Positions 1 to 10,974 of a stretch of 64,000 nucleotides of DNA are shown piece by piece. Under the pieces are notes generated by a model that worked only from the letters and a program-made list of their open reading frames with translations, was not told where the DNA came from and made no database searches. A program made the position numbers and the translations under genes. The DNA comes from Nemertoderma westbladi (Eukaryota > Xenacoelomorpha > Nemertodermatida > Nemertodermatidae): assembly GCA_032718475.1 (NCBI GenBank), contig JAUCBJ010006998.1, positions 88,253 through 152,252 on the forward strand. The letters are read 5' to 3'. Within the stretch, counting starts at the first letter, position 1, and each line of letters starts with the position of its first letter.

Positions 1-2861
1 TATGGCAGGCCTACTATTTATAAATCGTTTGAGTTGATTTATAAATAAAAAAAAACCCGTTTAAAAGGGTTTTGTCAATATTTGAAATAAATGTTATTAT
101 TTCTGGGGTCACTACACCGAAGCTGTGCGCTCTCAGTGAAGTGCTATTTATTTGACACTAAAACTGATAATTCTAATTTACCTAAGTTACTTAATACTAC
201 AAATTACTTACGATACGGGTGAGATTAAATCTCTAATTAAACACAACAAAAAATATTACGTACGAATTTTTAGGGTAATTTTACAGGAAGTCTACAAACC
301 AGCCTAACAAAGGGTTAGAATTCTGGTTATTACAACAGACAGGGTACTACGGTATTTGAAATAATAAGTAGTAGTAAATATACTGCGTTGTCCAGATAGG
401 AAAAATACCACCGCCTGACGACCTATAACCGTATCGCTATAGGTACTACGTTATGTATCACGGATTGTTCCTACCCAGAAGTTAACAGAGCTAACGAATG
501 TGCCTATCAACCACTTTACAACACAAATATACTGCCTACACACTAATTACTTCGGAAAGCACTGTACACTAAACCCTAAATTAGGTACAAGTACTGGTAT
601 AACAAATAATCAGTAGTTAAATATACTTGAACAGTTAAAAGAACCACGGCATCTGCTGGAGTGACCAGGGCACAATGTCACCAGTCTTGTCCTACGCCAA
701 GCAGCCCGTGTAGTACCGGGGTTAATTTAACTATAACGGTATGTATAACAAGCACAATTACTGTAGGAATAAACTTGGGGACATGAATGTTGCGAATAAT
801 CGCATAAACTCTGAATAATAAATATTACGCTACCCGTACAGAATACTCAAACAAAATACAAACCAAACACTGGCAGACTACCACCAAGCCTAAATAAACG
901 ACCGTACGTGTAGATTCTGAAATGGTTAGTTAGTAGGCGTTCTAACACGGTAGTACGACTTATTCTTTAAGAGGGGATTGACCTTACAGCATATGGCTGC
1001 CCCAACTTACTAACAGCACTTTATCAGACAAACTCCACACACACAGCAATCTCTTCAGACCTAATAATAGCTAGACAACAATCCAGCCTACAAAATATCT
1101 GAGTAATAACTATTACGGTACCTGAACAGACCATACAAACAAACACAGGCCAAAACACTGGCAGACTACGATCAAGCCTAAATAAACTACAGTATATGCA
1201 GATTCTGAAACTGTTAGTTAGTATGCGTTCTAACACGGTAGTACGACTTATTCTTTAAGAGGGGATTGACCTTTCAGCATATGGCTGCCCCAACTTACTA
1301 ACGGCACTTTATCAGACAAACTCTACACACGCCGTAATCTCTCCAAACTCAACAACAGTCAGACAGCAGCTCAGCCTACAATTATCTGAACAATCTGAGC
1401 AGACTTACACGTCTTCAGCTCAATATTAACTTACTAGGAAATAAAACCGACAGAAATAAGTAGAATCTCAAATAAAAAATCAGGGTGGCCGTTCCCTGAT
1501 TAAGTACCAAGACCTACCGGTATACAATAATCAAAATCGAATGACACTAATGTACTTATACAGCAGTACCGGTTCTGGCAGTTGGGCCTACTGACCTACA
1601 GAAGTACCGGTTACTACGGTATTTTGCAACCTTATTGCCTACTGCAATAAGATTATAAACTGTTACTGTTCGCGCTTTTGAAGACCTTTAGCAGTTTAAC
1701 CTGCCAAAATTTATATGTCTTTTAGTTAATTAAAACACCTTTAGCATACGACAATATTTTATGCTAATAAACAAAACATTACCCGAAGTCAGCCCATGCG
1801 CGATCATTCACCCGATGGATCTACACCCGGGAGGCTGAATTCGGCTGCTTAAATTTTATTATTACAGTGTAAGGTTGCAGTGTAAATCTACTGTATTATT
1901 CGATTGATCGTTAATAATTAATTTCTGACAGATATTATTGGCTTTCGGGAAATATTAACAGTTCCTTTAGGACGTGGCGCTCTATCTATTTAAACAGAAC
2001 TAGGACTTATACTAAACGCAACGATACTGCTTATGATTAAAGTATAAAGCGCATTCTTTAGGAAATGCTTTGTTACCAATCACAATCATGCACACTATTC
2101 TGCCGACCGTCAGTAAATTTGATCACACATAAAGAGAGCAGCAATTGACTCATGTAGGGTCTGCTAAATAACATTAGATTTAATACACACCACATTAATA
2201 TAAATCGCAATTGTTATATATAGCCCGTCTCTCTAACCTGTAGTGTATCAAGAAAATTGGGAAATTTGGGTGATTTATCCGTATTCTCCAAAGGGCAATA
2301 TTTCCATCAAAAAATAGATACAATTAATAACTGACGGTAAATAACAGTACAAACAATATGATTAATAGTGAGTTAATTAGATCAGATAAGACGATTGAGT
2401 TAGGTAACAGTTTATACTTTCGATAATTTAAGCAGTTTTACTAGAGTTCTTCCCAAAAAGCTGGTGTTATGGCGAAAAATGGGAACACAACAACAGAATC
2501 ATATAAAATCATATGACTACTAAAACTATACGAGGATACCAACTACCCTTATTCCACGAAGCTCCCCTTCAACACAGAGGATGAGCATAGAGATAGGAAA
2601 TTCAGTTCAGTAGCTCTGGGATAGGTCGAAATCAACGCCCACTCAATTTCTATTGGCCGATACGGACAGCAGGGCTTAGGCAACTTCCCTAAGCTGGTTG
2701 GCTGATTAAACGGAACCCAGATACCTCCGTACAGCACATCAGCCAATAAGCTGGTAGCTTGCACTATTTTAACTATAGCTCCCTTTTAGAGTATTCTAGC
2801 GACCGGGGGGGAACTGGCCAGCAAAGGCAAACGTATCAGTTATCCCACAAAAGCTTTTACA
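1..2861 (-). repeat. 3' LTR of BEL-1 (about 5 bp missing at window edge)
   Basis: Positions 1 to about 2580 are collinear with 13584 to about 16200 of the 5' LTR but clearly diverged, with many substitutions and small indels. The outermost U3 part, about 2580-2850, has no visible similarity to the 5' LTR except for the first dozen bases of the LTR (TGTAAAAGCTTTTG on the minus strand, ending at 2861). That unrelated U3 carries two CCAAT-type boxes, near 2650 and 2743. The stretch is non-coding; the short ORFs in it are shadows. Confidence 0.8.
919..1440. repeat. about 287-bp tandem duplication inside the LTR
   Basis: The phrase GTTAGTTAGTA followed by GCGTTCTAAC occurs near 925-945 and again near 1213-1235, with about 287 bp of matching sequence between. 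The same duplication is in the BEL-1 5' LTR (near 14547 and 14831), in BEL-2 (near 40390 and 40674) and in BEL-3 (near 54955 and 55243), so it is an old feature of the LTR family. Confidence 0.8.
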
Positions 2862-2868
2862 TTTGTCT

Positions 2869-3267
2869 TTACAAGCCTTCATCCACGTTCGTTCTTTCGA
2901 GCTGATTTCGAATAGAGTTCTCGTGTTCTATTCTTGGCTTATCGTTCCGATTCCGTTGGGTATGATATTTAAATAAAACCATTTCCCTTTCAGTATCCAC
3001 ATCGTCCGTATCGTGTAAATCGATAGGGTGGCCGGTAGTTAAGAAGTCCATATACGTACCATTACGATGCGTATAGCGAGCGGTGAACTTTCTATAGTCC
3101 AATTCACGCGTAAGTTGCTCCGGGGACATCGGCGGTTCGATATAACGACCATCATCCTCCGTAGTAGTTGGACCAGCGTCGCCGCGTATCAAGCTATCGA
3201 CAAACGCTTGTAAAGGTAGAGTATATCGCTCTCTGATGCCAAGATCATCTTCTATCAACTCAGTCAT
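2869..3267 (-). CDS. BEL-1 ORF3: unrecognised 132-aa protein downstream of pol
   Basis: A 132-codon frame lies 1.65 kb downstream of the pol stop and just inside the 3' LTR. The product is hydrophilic and charged, with no signal peptide, membrane segment or cysteine cluster, so it does not look like an envelope protein. I do not recognise it. A homologous stretch sits in the same place in BEL-2 (from 47226), where the start ATG and frame are lost but similarity continues, and there the region runs on for about another 1 kb. The BEL-1 copy therefore probably lacks the C-terminal part: its stop comes only about 8 bp before the LTR. A pyrimidine-poor but plausible splice acceptor ending CATAGCAG lies 2 bp upstream of the ATG. 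The frame could be an accessory gene or a captured host exon. Confidence 0.5.
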   Translation of the reverse strand: MTELIEDDLGIRERYTLPLQAFVDSLIRGDAGPTTTEDDGRYIEPPMSPEQLTRELDYRKFTARYTHRNGTYMDFLTTGHPIDLHDTDDVDTEREMVLFKYHTQRNRNDKPRIEHENSIRNQLERTNVDEGL

Positions 3268-4912
3268 ATCTGCTATGAGTTTATCAATATTATAATGAGT
3301 CTATATAGATTAGGCTAGCGGGCGTCGCTGCCTACCCCTCTTTTGCCCCCGGACAGTGTAAGATCCTCAGCGCCGATGTACCGTCGTCGCTGTGCTTTCG
3401 CCAACGATGTAGCTACACAACGACAACGATAACCGGCACAAGTCACTTAACTGTCCGTCCCAAAGGCTTAGATGTACTGCAGGTTCTTCTTGGAGAGTTA
3501 GGGTTACTTTCACAATTGCGACTCGCTACTGTAAACACACCTTAGTAGTAACATTCACCTACAAACGCACAAATTCAACACAACTGCAACAAACTGCACA
3601 CATTCGGGCCATTTGTCCGTTAGTCAGTGCCTTCCAGAATGTCACTGTATTTATTATGTATCCTTGGATACTAGCAGTGCGCTATTTATTCCCTATGTTA
3701 TTCAATGGGGCATGCTTTCTATTGTTCTTTTAACTCACTTCTAATTCTAGCGTGGTAGTTGCCATGGTGACATTATGGAAAGCTAGCGGTAGAATTAGGG
3801 TAATTCTCATGCATACAGATCTGGGATGCTATTTAATAGTAATTCTTTAATGGTCAATATCCCCTTTATACATGATTTTATGAATTTTATCGGCTATTGA
3901 CTATACATTGGAGATTCTCGCACACAAATACACTTAATAGAGTGAATCTCCGCTCCCATGATCTATTAATTAATGGAATTTTGGGAATGTTATAAATTGT
4001 ACAAAATGACAATTTATTAAATTCATTTAAATATATGAATTTAAATTTATTCCCGTAAATTTTATTATTTGATGTTAAATAGACACAATTTTATTCCAGA
4101 ACTTGTCTGGGGACTGGGATCCTTGATTCTAGGAATTTTGTCCTTTTAAGAGTATCGGTAAGTGCTACGATATCTTAATCGACTAGAATTTTAAAGGATC
4201 TGATATTTGACAGATTTTTGTAAATATTAATAATTAATATTTAGGATGGGCACCAGTATATTCCAGAACTTGTCTGGGGACGTTAACCATTGATTCTAGA
4301 AATTTGTCTTTCAAGTATATCGGTGGGTGCCACGATATCTTAATCGACTATAATTACAGATGGTCAAAGGGTTTAACAGATTTATTTTGCGTTATACGCT
4401 ACTGTTAAAGGGACATCACGCTACTATATGTATTATTTAATATACGGTATGAGAGCAATATCGCACGAAGCAATGTCAGTGTGAAGAGGCAAGTCGTTTC
4501 CAAGGTCTACCCAGAGCTTGGTTTAGCCGAGACACGAGGATCTGAACTTTGCATTCCTAATACTCTGCCTACCAATAATACTTAAATATAGTAGTGGCTT
4601 TATTGTACTTTAATAAGTACGGATATTTCATCTTACTGTAGTCACGTATTTATAATGTAATACGGACAGTAAGGAAAGAGAAATATAATTATTTCTCGCC
4701 GTCGCACTAAATATATATTATAAGTAATTACGTACGTAATAAACACTAATATATTGCACTAATCTACTAAATGATCACTAAAATAACATGTTACTAAATA
4801 AAATTAAATAAAACGATTAAAAATAAAATTACATAATAATACATACAGAAATATAAAAATAAAACAAATATAAATATAAAGTAATATGGTCACACACCCA
4901 CTCCAGCCGTTG
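3268..4912 (-). other. BEL-1 non-coding region between pol and ORF3
   Basis: No convincing reading frame is present. The same 1.6 kb stretch is present in BEL-2 (45576-47225), so it belongs to the element and is not an insertion. It contains a two-copy repeat of about 167 bp, each copy holding the imperfect palindrome CCAGAACTTGTCTGG (4096-4110 and 4263-4277). Confidence 0.6.
4096..4345. repeat. two-copy 167-bp repeat with CCAGA/TCTGG dyads
   Basis: Each copy starts with CCAGAACTTGTCTGGGGA, goes on to a GATTCTAG motif and then CGATATCTTAATCGACTA. BEL-2 keeps both copies in the other orientation (dyads at 46201-46215 and 46381-46395), so the paired hairpins are conserved between diverged copies of the element. 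Confidence 0.7.
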
Positions 4913-7900
4913 TTAAGTTGTGGAGTCCCTAGATGTTTGTTGGATTAGGGAGGTGGTCGTGGGAAGAGTATCTTGTCTCCCATAGTTTCCGGAGAGTTCT
5001 CTGTCTCTTTCCAGTAAACATAAACGTCCCACCGGGCGATTGAGCTGCTGCGTCTCGAAGACAATTCCCGGTTTCTTGAAGTTACGTCGCATGACGACGA
5101 GTTCTACCGATCGCACCAAACCGTCATCCGAGATATGCGTCTCGATTATACGACCTGTCTGCCACCTCTTACGTGGAAGATCTACATCCACAATAAGCAC
5201 CATGTCTCCAGCGCTGACGTTTTCTTGCTGCGCAAACCACTTAGTTCGAAGTTGTAGCGTGGGCAGATAATGTTTCTCGAAATGGTCAGCGAAACGACGG
5301 GATAACAACTGCATGAGTTGCCAAGTTTGTCGGCAGTATTTGTCTCCGTCTGTGATTTCCGATTGTGGGAGCATGGCTACAGGTTTCTTCAGTAGGAAGT
5401 GCGCGGGTGTTAGCGCTTCCAGGGAATCGGGACTCGATGAGACTGGCATAAGCGGTCTCTCGTTGAGATAGGCGGCGATTTCTTCCATTAACGTCCGCAA
5501 AAGTTCGTCGGTGAGATAAGCGCGACAAGGCACTATAAAATGAAATGCTGTCTTCACGCTTCTTATTAATCTCTCCCAACTTCCTCCCCACCAAGGGGCG
5601 TCGGCGGCATTGAAGGTCCAACTAGACGCTGTTACTCGTAGTTGGTCGTCCACCTGTCTTTGGTTCCAATCTCTGACGTAAGCTTTGATTTCATTGTTGG
5701 CACCAATGAAGTTTGTTCCCTTATCAGATCTCATCGTGTTACTCGTGCCAAAGCGAGCGATCTGTCGTCGTAAGCTTAATAGAAAGCTGTTGGTAGATAA
5801 ATCGTTCACCATATCGAGATGGATGGCTCTACAAGTCATACAAACAAAGATTACACACCATCTCTTGACTATAGTCCTAGCACGATATACTTCAATAGGG
5901 CCAAATAAATCCACACCGGTATTAGTAAAGGGTGGTTCATAAAAGCTTACTCGTTCCCTAGGTAATTCTGCCTCTCGCTGTGTTAAAGGCCTACTGAATG
6001 CTTTCCTACAGGATATACAGTTCCTAAGAACTTGGTTCAGAGCTCTACGGGGTTTATAAAAATAATAGCGAGTTCGAATTTCGCTAAGAACTCGTTCTCT
6101 ACCAGCATGATAAAGTTTGCTGTGAACATCTACAATCATCTTGACTTGTATTTCAAGATTTCTAATGAGTATGGGGAACTTAGTATCAAAGGATAATGGT
6201 GCATTCGTTAACCTTCCTCCAACACGTATCAACCCATCTATCATTGTGCTAGAGAAACGATCCCTTAAGCGCATCTGTGGATTTCTCAACAACAGGAAAT
6301 ACTTATCGGAATCTTCATAGCATTGCAAGAGTCTCAGCATCTGTTTGTTGGTTTCTTCATGCTCCTGATAACTGATCTTCTCCTTCAGAAACTTGTCGGG
6401 TACCTTATATTTAGGAAGATCTTTAATAACATGGACCTGCACTGATGTGATTGGAGCGGTATCACCCTTTGTTTTCATCCCAGAGTAGTGATGGTGAAAA
6501 CATCTCTTTAAATATGTAACGGCCTTACAGAGCCGATTCCAAGAACTGTAGTGATTTATCGCTCTCTGCAGAAGAGGTAAGAGTCCTTGCGAGATGTCAG
6601 GTATACCAGATTTCCAATCCTTATCACGGATTTCCACAACGAGTTTATTTGTGGCTGTGGGTTTCTGATCCAAAGCTTCGTCTCCGGAAGTATGTAGTAC
6701 AGACAGATCTACTGTGGGTTTGAATAACTTCGATTTACTCACCTGAGTTTTAGGTTTGACTTTCTCCGCTCCCTTGGCCTGTCTAATTTCTGCTGTAGTA
6801 AGATGAGGAGGCCATTCTTCTTCTTCTTTGTAGAGGAAGTCGGGTCCACCTAACCAGTCTGGAGTGTCTACCAGTTCTTGTGGAGTTGCTCCCCTGGAAG
6901 CGATGTCCGCTGGATTAATCGTTCCGGGGCAATGTCTCCATTGATCCATCGTCGTGCGACTGAGTATAATAGCTACTCTGTTGGTAACGAAGACGCTGAA
7001 CTGACAGACTTCATTGGTTATATACTCCAACACGAGTAAAGCGTCGGTCCAATAGACAGTTTTCTCCAGGGGATAGTCGATCTGTTCTGTTACATTCCGG
7101 CCGATGGCTGTAGCGTATAGAGCCGCTTTTAACTCCGCTCGAGGAACCTTCAACTTGTTGTTTATTAATGCCTTAGAGGTAACCAAGGCGACTTTAATTC
7201 CGTCCGGAGTTTCCACCCTTAGGTAGGCTACTATACCGATTCCCATATCGCTGGCGTCTCCAAACACATGGAGTTGATATGAATACGTAAGGAGAACATG
7301 ACCAAAATATGAACGGGAAATTATAAAGTTTTCGATGGCTGGTAGAGACTCTTCCCATTTCATCCACTTCTTTAATAATTCTCCCTTAAGTGGATCGTCC
7401 CATGAGTGGTTTTCAAGCCACATTTGTTGTACTAGACTCCGAGCAATCAATATAACTGGGCTAATAAATCCCAATGGATCGAAATAAGTGCTCAGAATAC
7501 TTAAACATATCCGTTTAGTCCGAACTGGATTATCTCGCTGTTTTAGTTGGAAAAACAGGACATCTCTTTCTGTGTCCCATTTCAAACCAAGGGTCTTAGT
7601 TTCTGGGAGATCATCCTTTATTAGATCCAGGTCTTTTGTTCCTCGATCTTCTACCGGGATCGACTCCAGAAACTCACGGGAATTGCTGGTGAATTTAGTT
7701 AATCGAAATCCACCTTTCTTTAAGCATTCTACCGTTCCTTTAGCGACCTCAATGGCTTCTTCGACTGATGGAAGGGACTTCAGATTATCGTCCATGTAGA
7801 TGTCTCTTTTGATATTGTCGATCACTTCTTTATAGAAGGCGTCTCGGTTGTCATCCGCAGTGGTGCGTACCACGGAACAGGCGTTTGAAGGGCTCGAGAT

Positions 7901-10900
7901 TATCCCAAAAGCTTGGATGGTCATCCAGTACTCCACCGGTTTCTTATTGAGGTCTCCTTCAGGCCACCACAAAAATCGTAGGCTATCTCGATCCCTATCC
8001 AGCGCTTTGACTTGTAAGAACATGCCTTCTATATCTGAGGCGAAAGCAATGGAGTATTGTCTTAACCTTAGTAGTATTCCCAACAAGGATTGGAGTAAGT
8101 TGGGTCCGGGTAACAATTCAGAGTTAAGAGATTGGCCCATATAAAGGGCGGAACCGTCAAACACCACTCGTACTTCATGGGGTTTACCGGGTTTGGGAAC
8201 GTAATGGTGAGTTAAATAATACGTTCTCTCAGTTATGGGTGTTTCTTCCGGTACTAGCTCCGCATATCCCTTGCTAATAAACTTCTTCAACTGTGTTTTA
8301 TACATTTCTTTAGCTGAAGAATTTGCCGTAAGGCGTCGATGTAGTTTAGCAATTCTTTTCTCCGCCAAAGGTCTGTTGTTAATGAACTTTGGTTCTCGCT
8401 TTCGGAAAGGAAGACCGATCTCATATCTACCTTGATCTTTAAGGAAACGAGTAGTGGTCGCTTGGATCTGCTTGGCTCTTTCTTCCTCCACCGATAAGGC
8501 CTTATCGTAGGAGTTGGGCTCTACGACCTCTTGAGTAAAGAATCTCACGGCATGTTCATCCCGAGTCTTGGCATTATAACGTTCAATGACGTCATTAAGC
8601 TCGTCGTTATAGTCGTCTCGCTCAGATGGGTGAAGGAGTTGACATAAGTTCACTTGATTTTGCCAAGTCTCGCTTTCCTTAAGGAGATCGATGGCATTCT
8701 CCTCATCAAAAAGTTGATGTATATCGTCGTTGTCTGAGGAGTATGGAGTTCCCTCAGTTAGATCGTCGCACTCACTGTTCTCAACTTCCCATTCTCGCGC
8801 TTGATATACCTGATCTTTAGGTAATCTTTCCATTAGAGTTCTACGGGAAGGGCCAGTAAAGTACCAACCTACTCTAGTTCTTCCCGCATAAACTTGTAGA
8901 GGTTGCGGTTGAGCAGGTCGTTTCTCCAATGTCTCGAGCGCTTCATGCGCATTTTGACCGATGAGTATTTGCACTCCAGGATAATCTGTCTGGAATCGAG
9001 GTATCTTAAGATGTTGGATGCTCTCATCCTCGTCCCAATTATAAAGGTCTGCTTGAGTAGTAGCGAAGTTCTTTATAGCCACCATTTTCACTGACCTTAT
9101 GCTATGTTCTCCTAGTTCGTCCTGGGGGGTGGACAACGCACCTACATAATAATCCGCGGTTACTGTGGATTTCCAAACTTGCATAATTCCTGACATGTTT
9201 AGCTTAGTTCGGTACTTGGGTTGTCCAGCGAATATGTCTTCGGCTAGCTCTTTGTCGATGAATGTTCCTGTACTACCGGAGTCAAGGAGGGCGTTCACTA
9301 CATAACTCCTGTTTGGTCCGTGGACCCTTACCTGTACCACAGGAAATTCTCTAATCCCTACATTGGAAGTTGGTGCTTTCCAAGATGGTTGTCGATCAGA
9401 AGTATTTAAAGCAAGGTCAATGTCTGATGTATCCTTTTCATAAATGAGTGCTCGATACACTGTGGTATTTATCATGTAACAGGATTCGTTTTCGTCGGAG
9501 AACTCGTCCGTATAGAATCCTTCCATCTCAGATTGATCAGTGTCGTTCACATCACTGAATTGGACATGTAATTCGGAATCACTTACCTGACTCGGACTAT
9601 TTCGCTCGAATTCAGTGTGCAACAAGATATGATGTTTCGCACCGCACTTGGCACATCTTGTGTCAGAGTAACAGGTTCGCCGTTGGTGTCCTTGTCTGAG
9701 GCAATTATAGCACAACCGCTTGTCCCACATGACTTCACGTCTCTCAGTTAATGATTTCTTTAGAAATTCATCACACATATTTAAGCGATGGGTCCCATCA
9801 CATAGCGCACATTTCGGTTTGATGTTACTCACCTTACTCTGAGTGACATTGTGTACACTTGTTTTTTCTTCGGGCTTTCTCACCTGAATTCTCTTGGGAG
9901 ACGTAGGAGGAGTTTTTCTTACCTGTTCTCTCCTGTCATTTGTTTGAGACTTGAATTTACTTACCTGATCTTTAGGCATTTTATTTACGTAATAAGATTT
10001 GTCAGTGTCTTTCCCGCTATCTTCTCCTTGAGAAGTCTGGCTTTCGCCATCATCTGTATAACACACTGGTGTTACCTTTCTCCTAGAGACGGGTTTTTCA
10101 CTTACCTTGTTTTCCGGTGTCTTCTCTCTGGACAGTTTCAGGAGCTGTAATTTCACTTCTCCATCTAGGAATGACATGAGATCAGCCATGGTAGGGTCTC
10201 GTCGTTGTTGTTCCATCATATATAACACTTTCTTATCCCAGCGTGTACCTACTCCACCCTTCGGTAAAGTAGAAGCCACTGCTCTAATAACCATAGTATT
10301 CTGATACTCATGAGACTTACCTAGCCAATCTAATTGTCTGCAGATCTCCTGAATCTCATCGGAAAACTCTATAATTCCGCTGCTAATAAACTTTCGGGGC
10401 GCTACCAACTTTGCATACAAATACCCAGCTATGTTATTCCTATTACCATACCTGATGTTTAGTGTATCCCAAACTTGTCTTAATCCGTCTGGATGTCCAA
10501 TAAACTTTAACGCCATTAACTTGGGAGATCCTTCCAAGCACTCGATGTGGAATCTAAGTTTCTCTCCATTAGATAGCACAGAGTTCTGTATGTTATCTTT
10601 GTAATATTCATTAAAAGGTAACCATTTCATCTCATCTCCATTGAACTTGACGATCTCTCCCACCTTTACCGCTTGCCGGGCTTCGGTTCTAGCCATTTGA
10701 CGCGTAAAACTTTCTTGGGCCATCGTGTTATTTAATATCGAGTTATCGGTATATAAATTTCTCGGATTATGATCCGGTCTATAGGGAATATCATTATCAA
10801 CAGGTCTATAATTACCCTTAATAGGGTTCACTATAGGAGTTTCTACTTCGCTAGCAGTATAGATGCGTGTAGGCTCCACACCTTGCGCATGAGATACTTC

Positions 10901-10921
10901 AGACCTAACAGGTTGACACAT
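4913..10921 (-). CDS. BEL-1 gag (C-terminal part)-pol polyprotein
   Basis: This 2002-codon frame encodes, in order: a DUF1759-like gag core (about 85-260), three CCHC-type knuckles (C371/C374/H378/C383; C404/C407/H412/C417; a third from C423), an aspartic protease with DSG at about 547-549, reverse transcriptase with the first Asp in SDIEG (about D963) and YMDD (1042-1045), RNase H (D1222, E1263, D1293, D1339), integrase with an H2C2 finger (H1600, H1605, C1635, C1638) and DDE residues D1671, D1733, E1783, then a DUF5641-like C-terminus (about 1880-1970). All catalytic residues I looked for are present. The first ATG is not the true start: the frame is open upstream of it and in BEL-2 it is continuous with the preceding gag region. 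A 2-bp insertion near 10990 separates the two halves. Confidence 0.93.
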   Translation of the reverse strand: MCQPVRSEVSHAQGVEPTRIYTASEVETPIVNPIKGNYRPVDNDIPYRPDHNPRNLYTDNSILNNTMAQESFTRQMARTEARQAVKVGEIVKFNGDEMKWLPFNEYYKDNIQNSVLSNGEKLRFHIECLEGSPKLMALKFIGHPDGLRQVWDTLNIRYGNRNNIAGYLYAKLVAPRKFISSGIIEFSDEIQEICRQLDWLGKSHEYQNTMVIRAVASTLPKGGVGTRWDKKVLYMMEQQRRDPTMADLMSFLDGEVKLQLLKLSREKTPENKVSEKPVSRRKVTPVCYTDDGESQTSQGEDSGKDTDKSYYVNKMPKDQVSKFKSQTNDRREQVRKTPPTSPKRIQVRKPEEKTSVHNVTQSKVSNIKPKCALCDGTHRLNMCDEFLKKSLTERREVMWDKRLCYNCLRQGHQRRTCYSDTRCAKCGAKHHILLHTEFERNSPSQVSDSELHVQFSDVNDTDQSEMEGFYTDEFSDENESCYMINTTVYRALIYEKDTSDIDLALNTSDRQPSWKAPTSNVGIREFPVVQVRVHGPNRSYVVNALLDSGSTGTFIDKELAEDIFAGQPKYRTKLNMSGIMQVWKSTVTADYYVGALSTPQDELGEHSIRSVKMVAIKNFATTQADLYNWDEDESIQHLKIPRFQTDYPGVQILIGQNAHEALETLEKRPAQPQPLQVYAGRTRVGWYFTGPSRRTLMERLPKDQVYQAREWEVENSECDDLTEGTPYSSDNDDIHQLFDEENAIDLLKESETWQNQVNLCQLLHPSERDDYNDELNDVIERYNAKTRDEHAVRFFTQEVVEPNSYDKALSVEEERAKQIQATTTRFLKDQGRYEIGLPFRKREPKFINNRPLAEKRIAKLHRRLTANSSAKEMYKTQLKKFISKGYAELVPEETPITERTYYLTHHYVPKPGKPHEVRVVFDGSALYMGQSLNSELLPGPNLLQSLLGILLRLRQYSIAFASDIEGMFLQVKALDRDRDSLRFLWWPEGDLNKKPVEYWMTIQAFGIISSPSNACSVVRTTADDNRDAFYKEVIDNIKRDIYMDDNLKSLPSVEEAIEVAKGTVECLKKGGFRLTKFTSNSREFLESIPVEDRGTKDLDLIKDDLPETKTLGLKWDTERDVLFFQLKQRDNPVRTKRICLSILSTYFDPLGFISPVILIARSLVQQMWLENHSWDDPLKGELLKKWMKWEESLPAIENFIISRSYFGHVLLTYSYQLHVFGDASDMGIGIVAYLRVETPDGIKVALVTSKALINNKLKVPRAELKAALYATAIGRNVTEQIDYPLEKTVYWTDALLVLEYITNEVCQFSVFVTNRVAIILSRTTMDQWRHCPGTINPADIASRGATPQELVDTPDWLGGPDFLYKEEEEWPPHLTTAEIRQAKGAEKVKPKTQVSKSKLFKPTVDLSVLHTSGDEALDQKPTATNKLVVEIRDKDWKSGIPDISQGLLPLLQRAINHYSSWNRLCKAVTYLKRCFHHHYSGMKTKGDTAPITSVQVHVIKDLPKYKVPDKFLKEKISYQEHEETNKQMLRLLQCYEDSDKYFLLLRNPQMRLRDRFSSTMIDGLIRVGGRLTNAPLSFDTKFPILIRNLEIQVKMIVDVHSKLYHAGRERVLSEIRTRYYFYKPRRALNQVLRNCISCRKAFSRPLTQREAELPRERVSFYEPPFTNTGVDLFGPIEVYRARTIVKRWCVIFVCMTCRAIHLDMVNDLSTNSFLLSLRRQIARFGTSNTMRSDKGTNFIGANNEIKAYVRDWNQRQVDDQLRVTASSWTFNAADAPWWGGSWERLIRSVKTAFHFIVPCRAYLTDELLRTLMEEIAAYLNERPLMPVSSSPDSLEALTPAHFLLKKPVAMLPQSEITDGDKYCRQTWQLMQLLSRRFADHFEKHYLPTLQLRTKWFAQQENVSAGDMVLIVDVDLPRKRWQTGRIIETHISDDGLVRSVELVVMRRNFKKPGIVFETQQLNRPVGRLCLLERDRELSGNYGRQDTLPTTTSLIQQTSRDSTT

Positions 10922-10974
10922 TGTTACAAGGGGTGGTGGTATACCCTTTTGTGTATTTACTAATTTATCGCGTT

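Noticed and set aside
1024-1236. 70-71-codon ORFs with cysteine-rich translation in the LTRs (also at 40383-40595)
   Set aside because: They are opposite-orientation shadows inside the tandem duplicated LTR segment. They are shared only because the DNA is shared, and they are broken in other copies.
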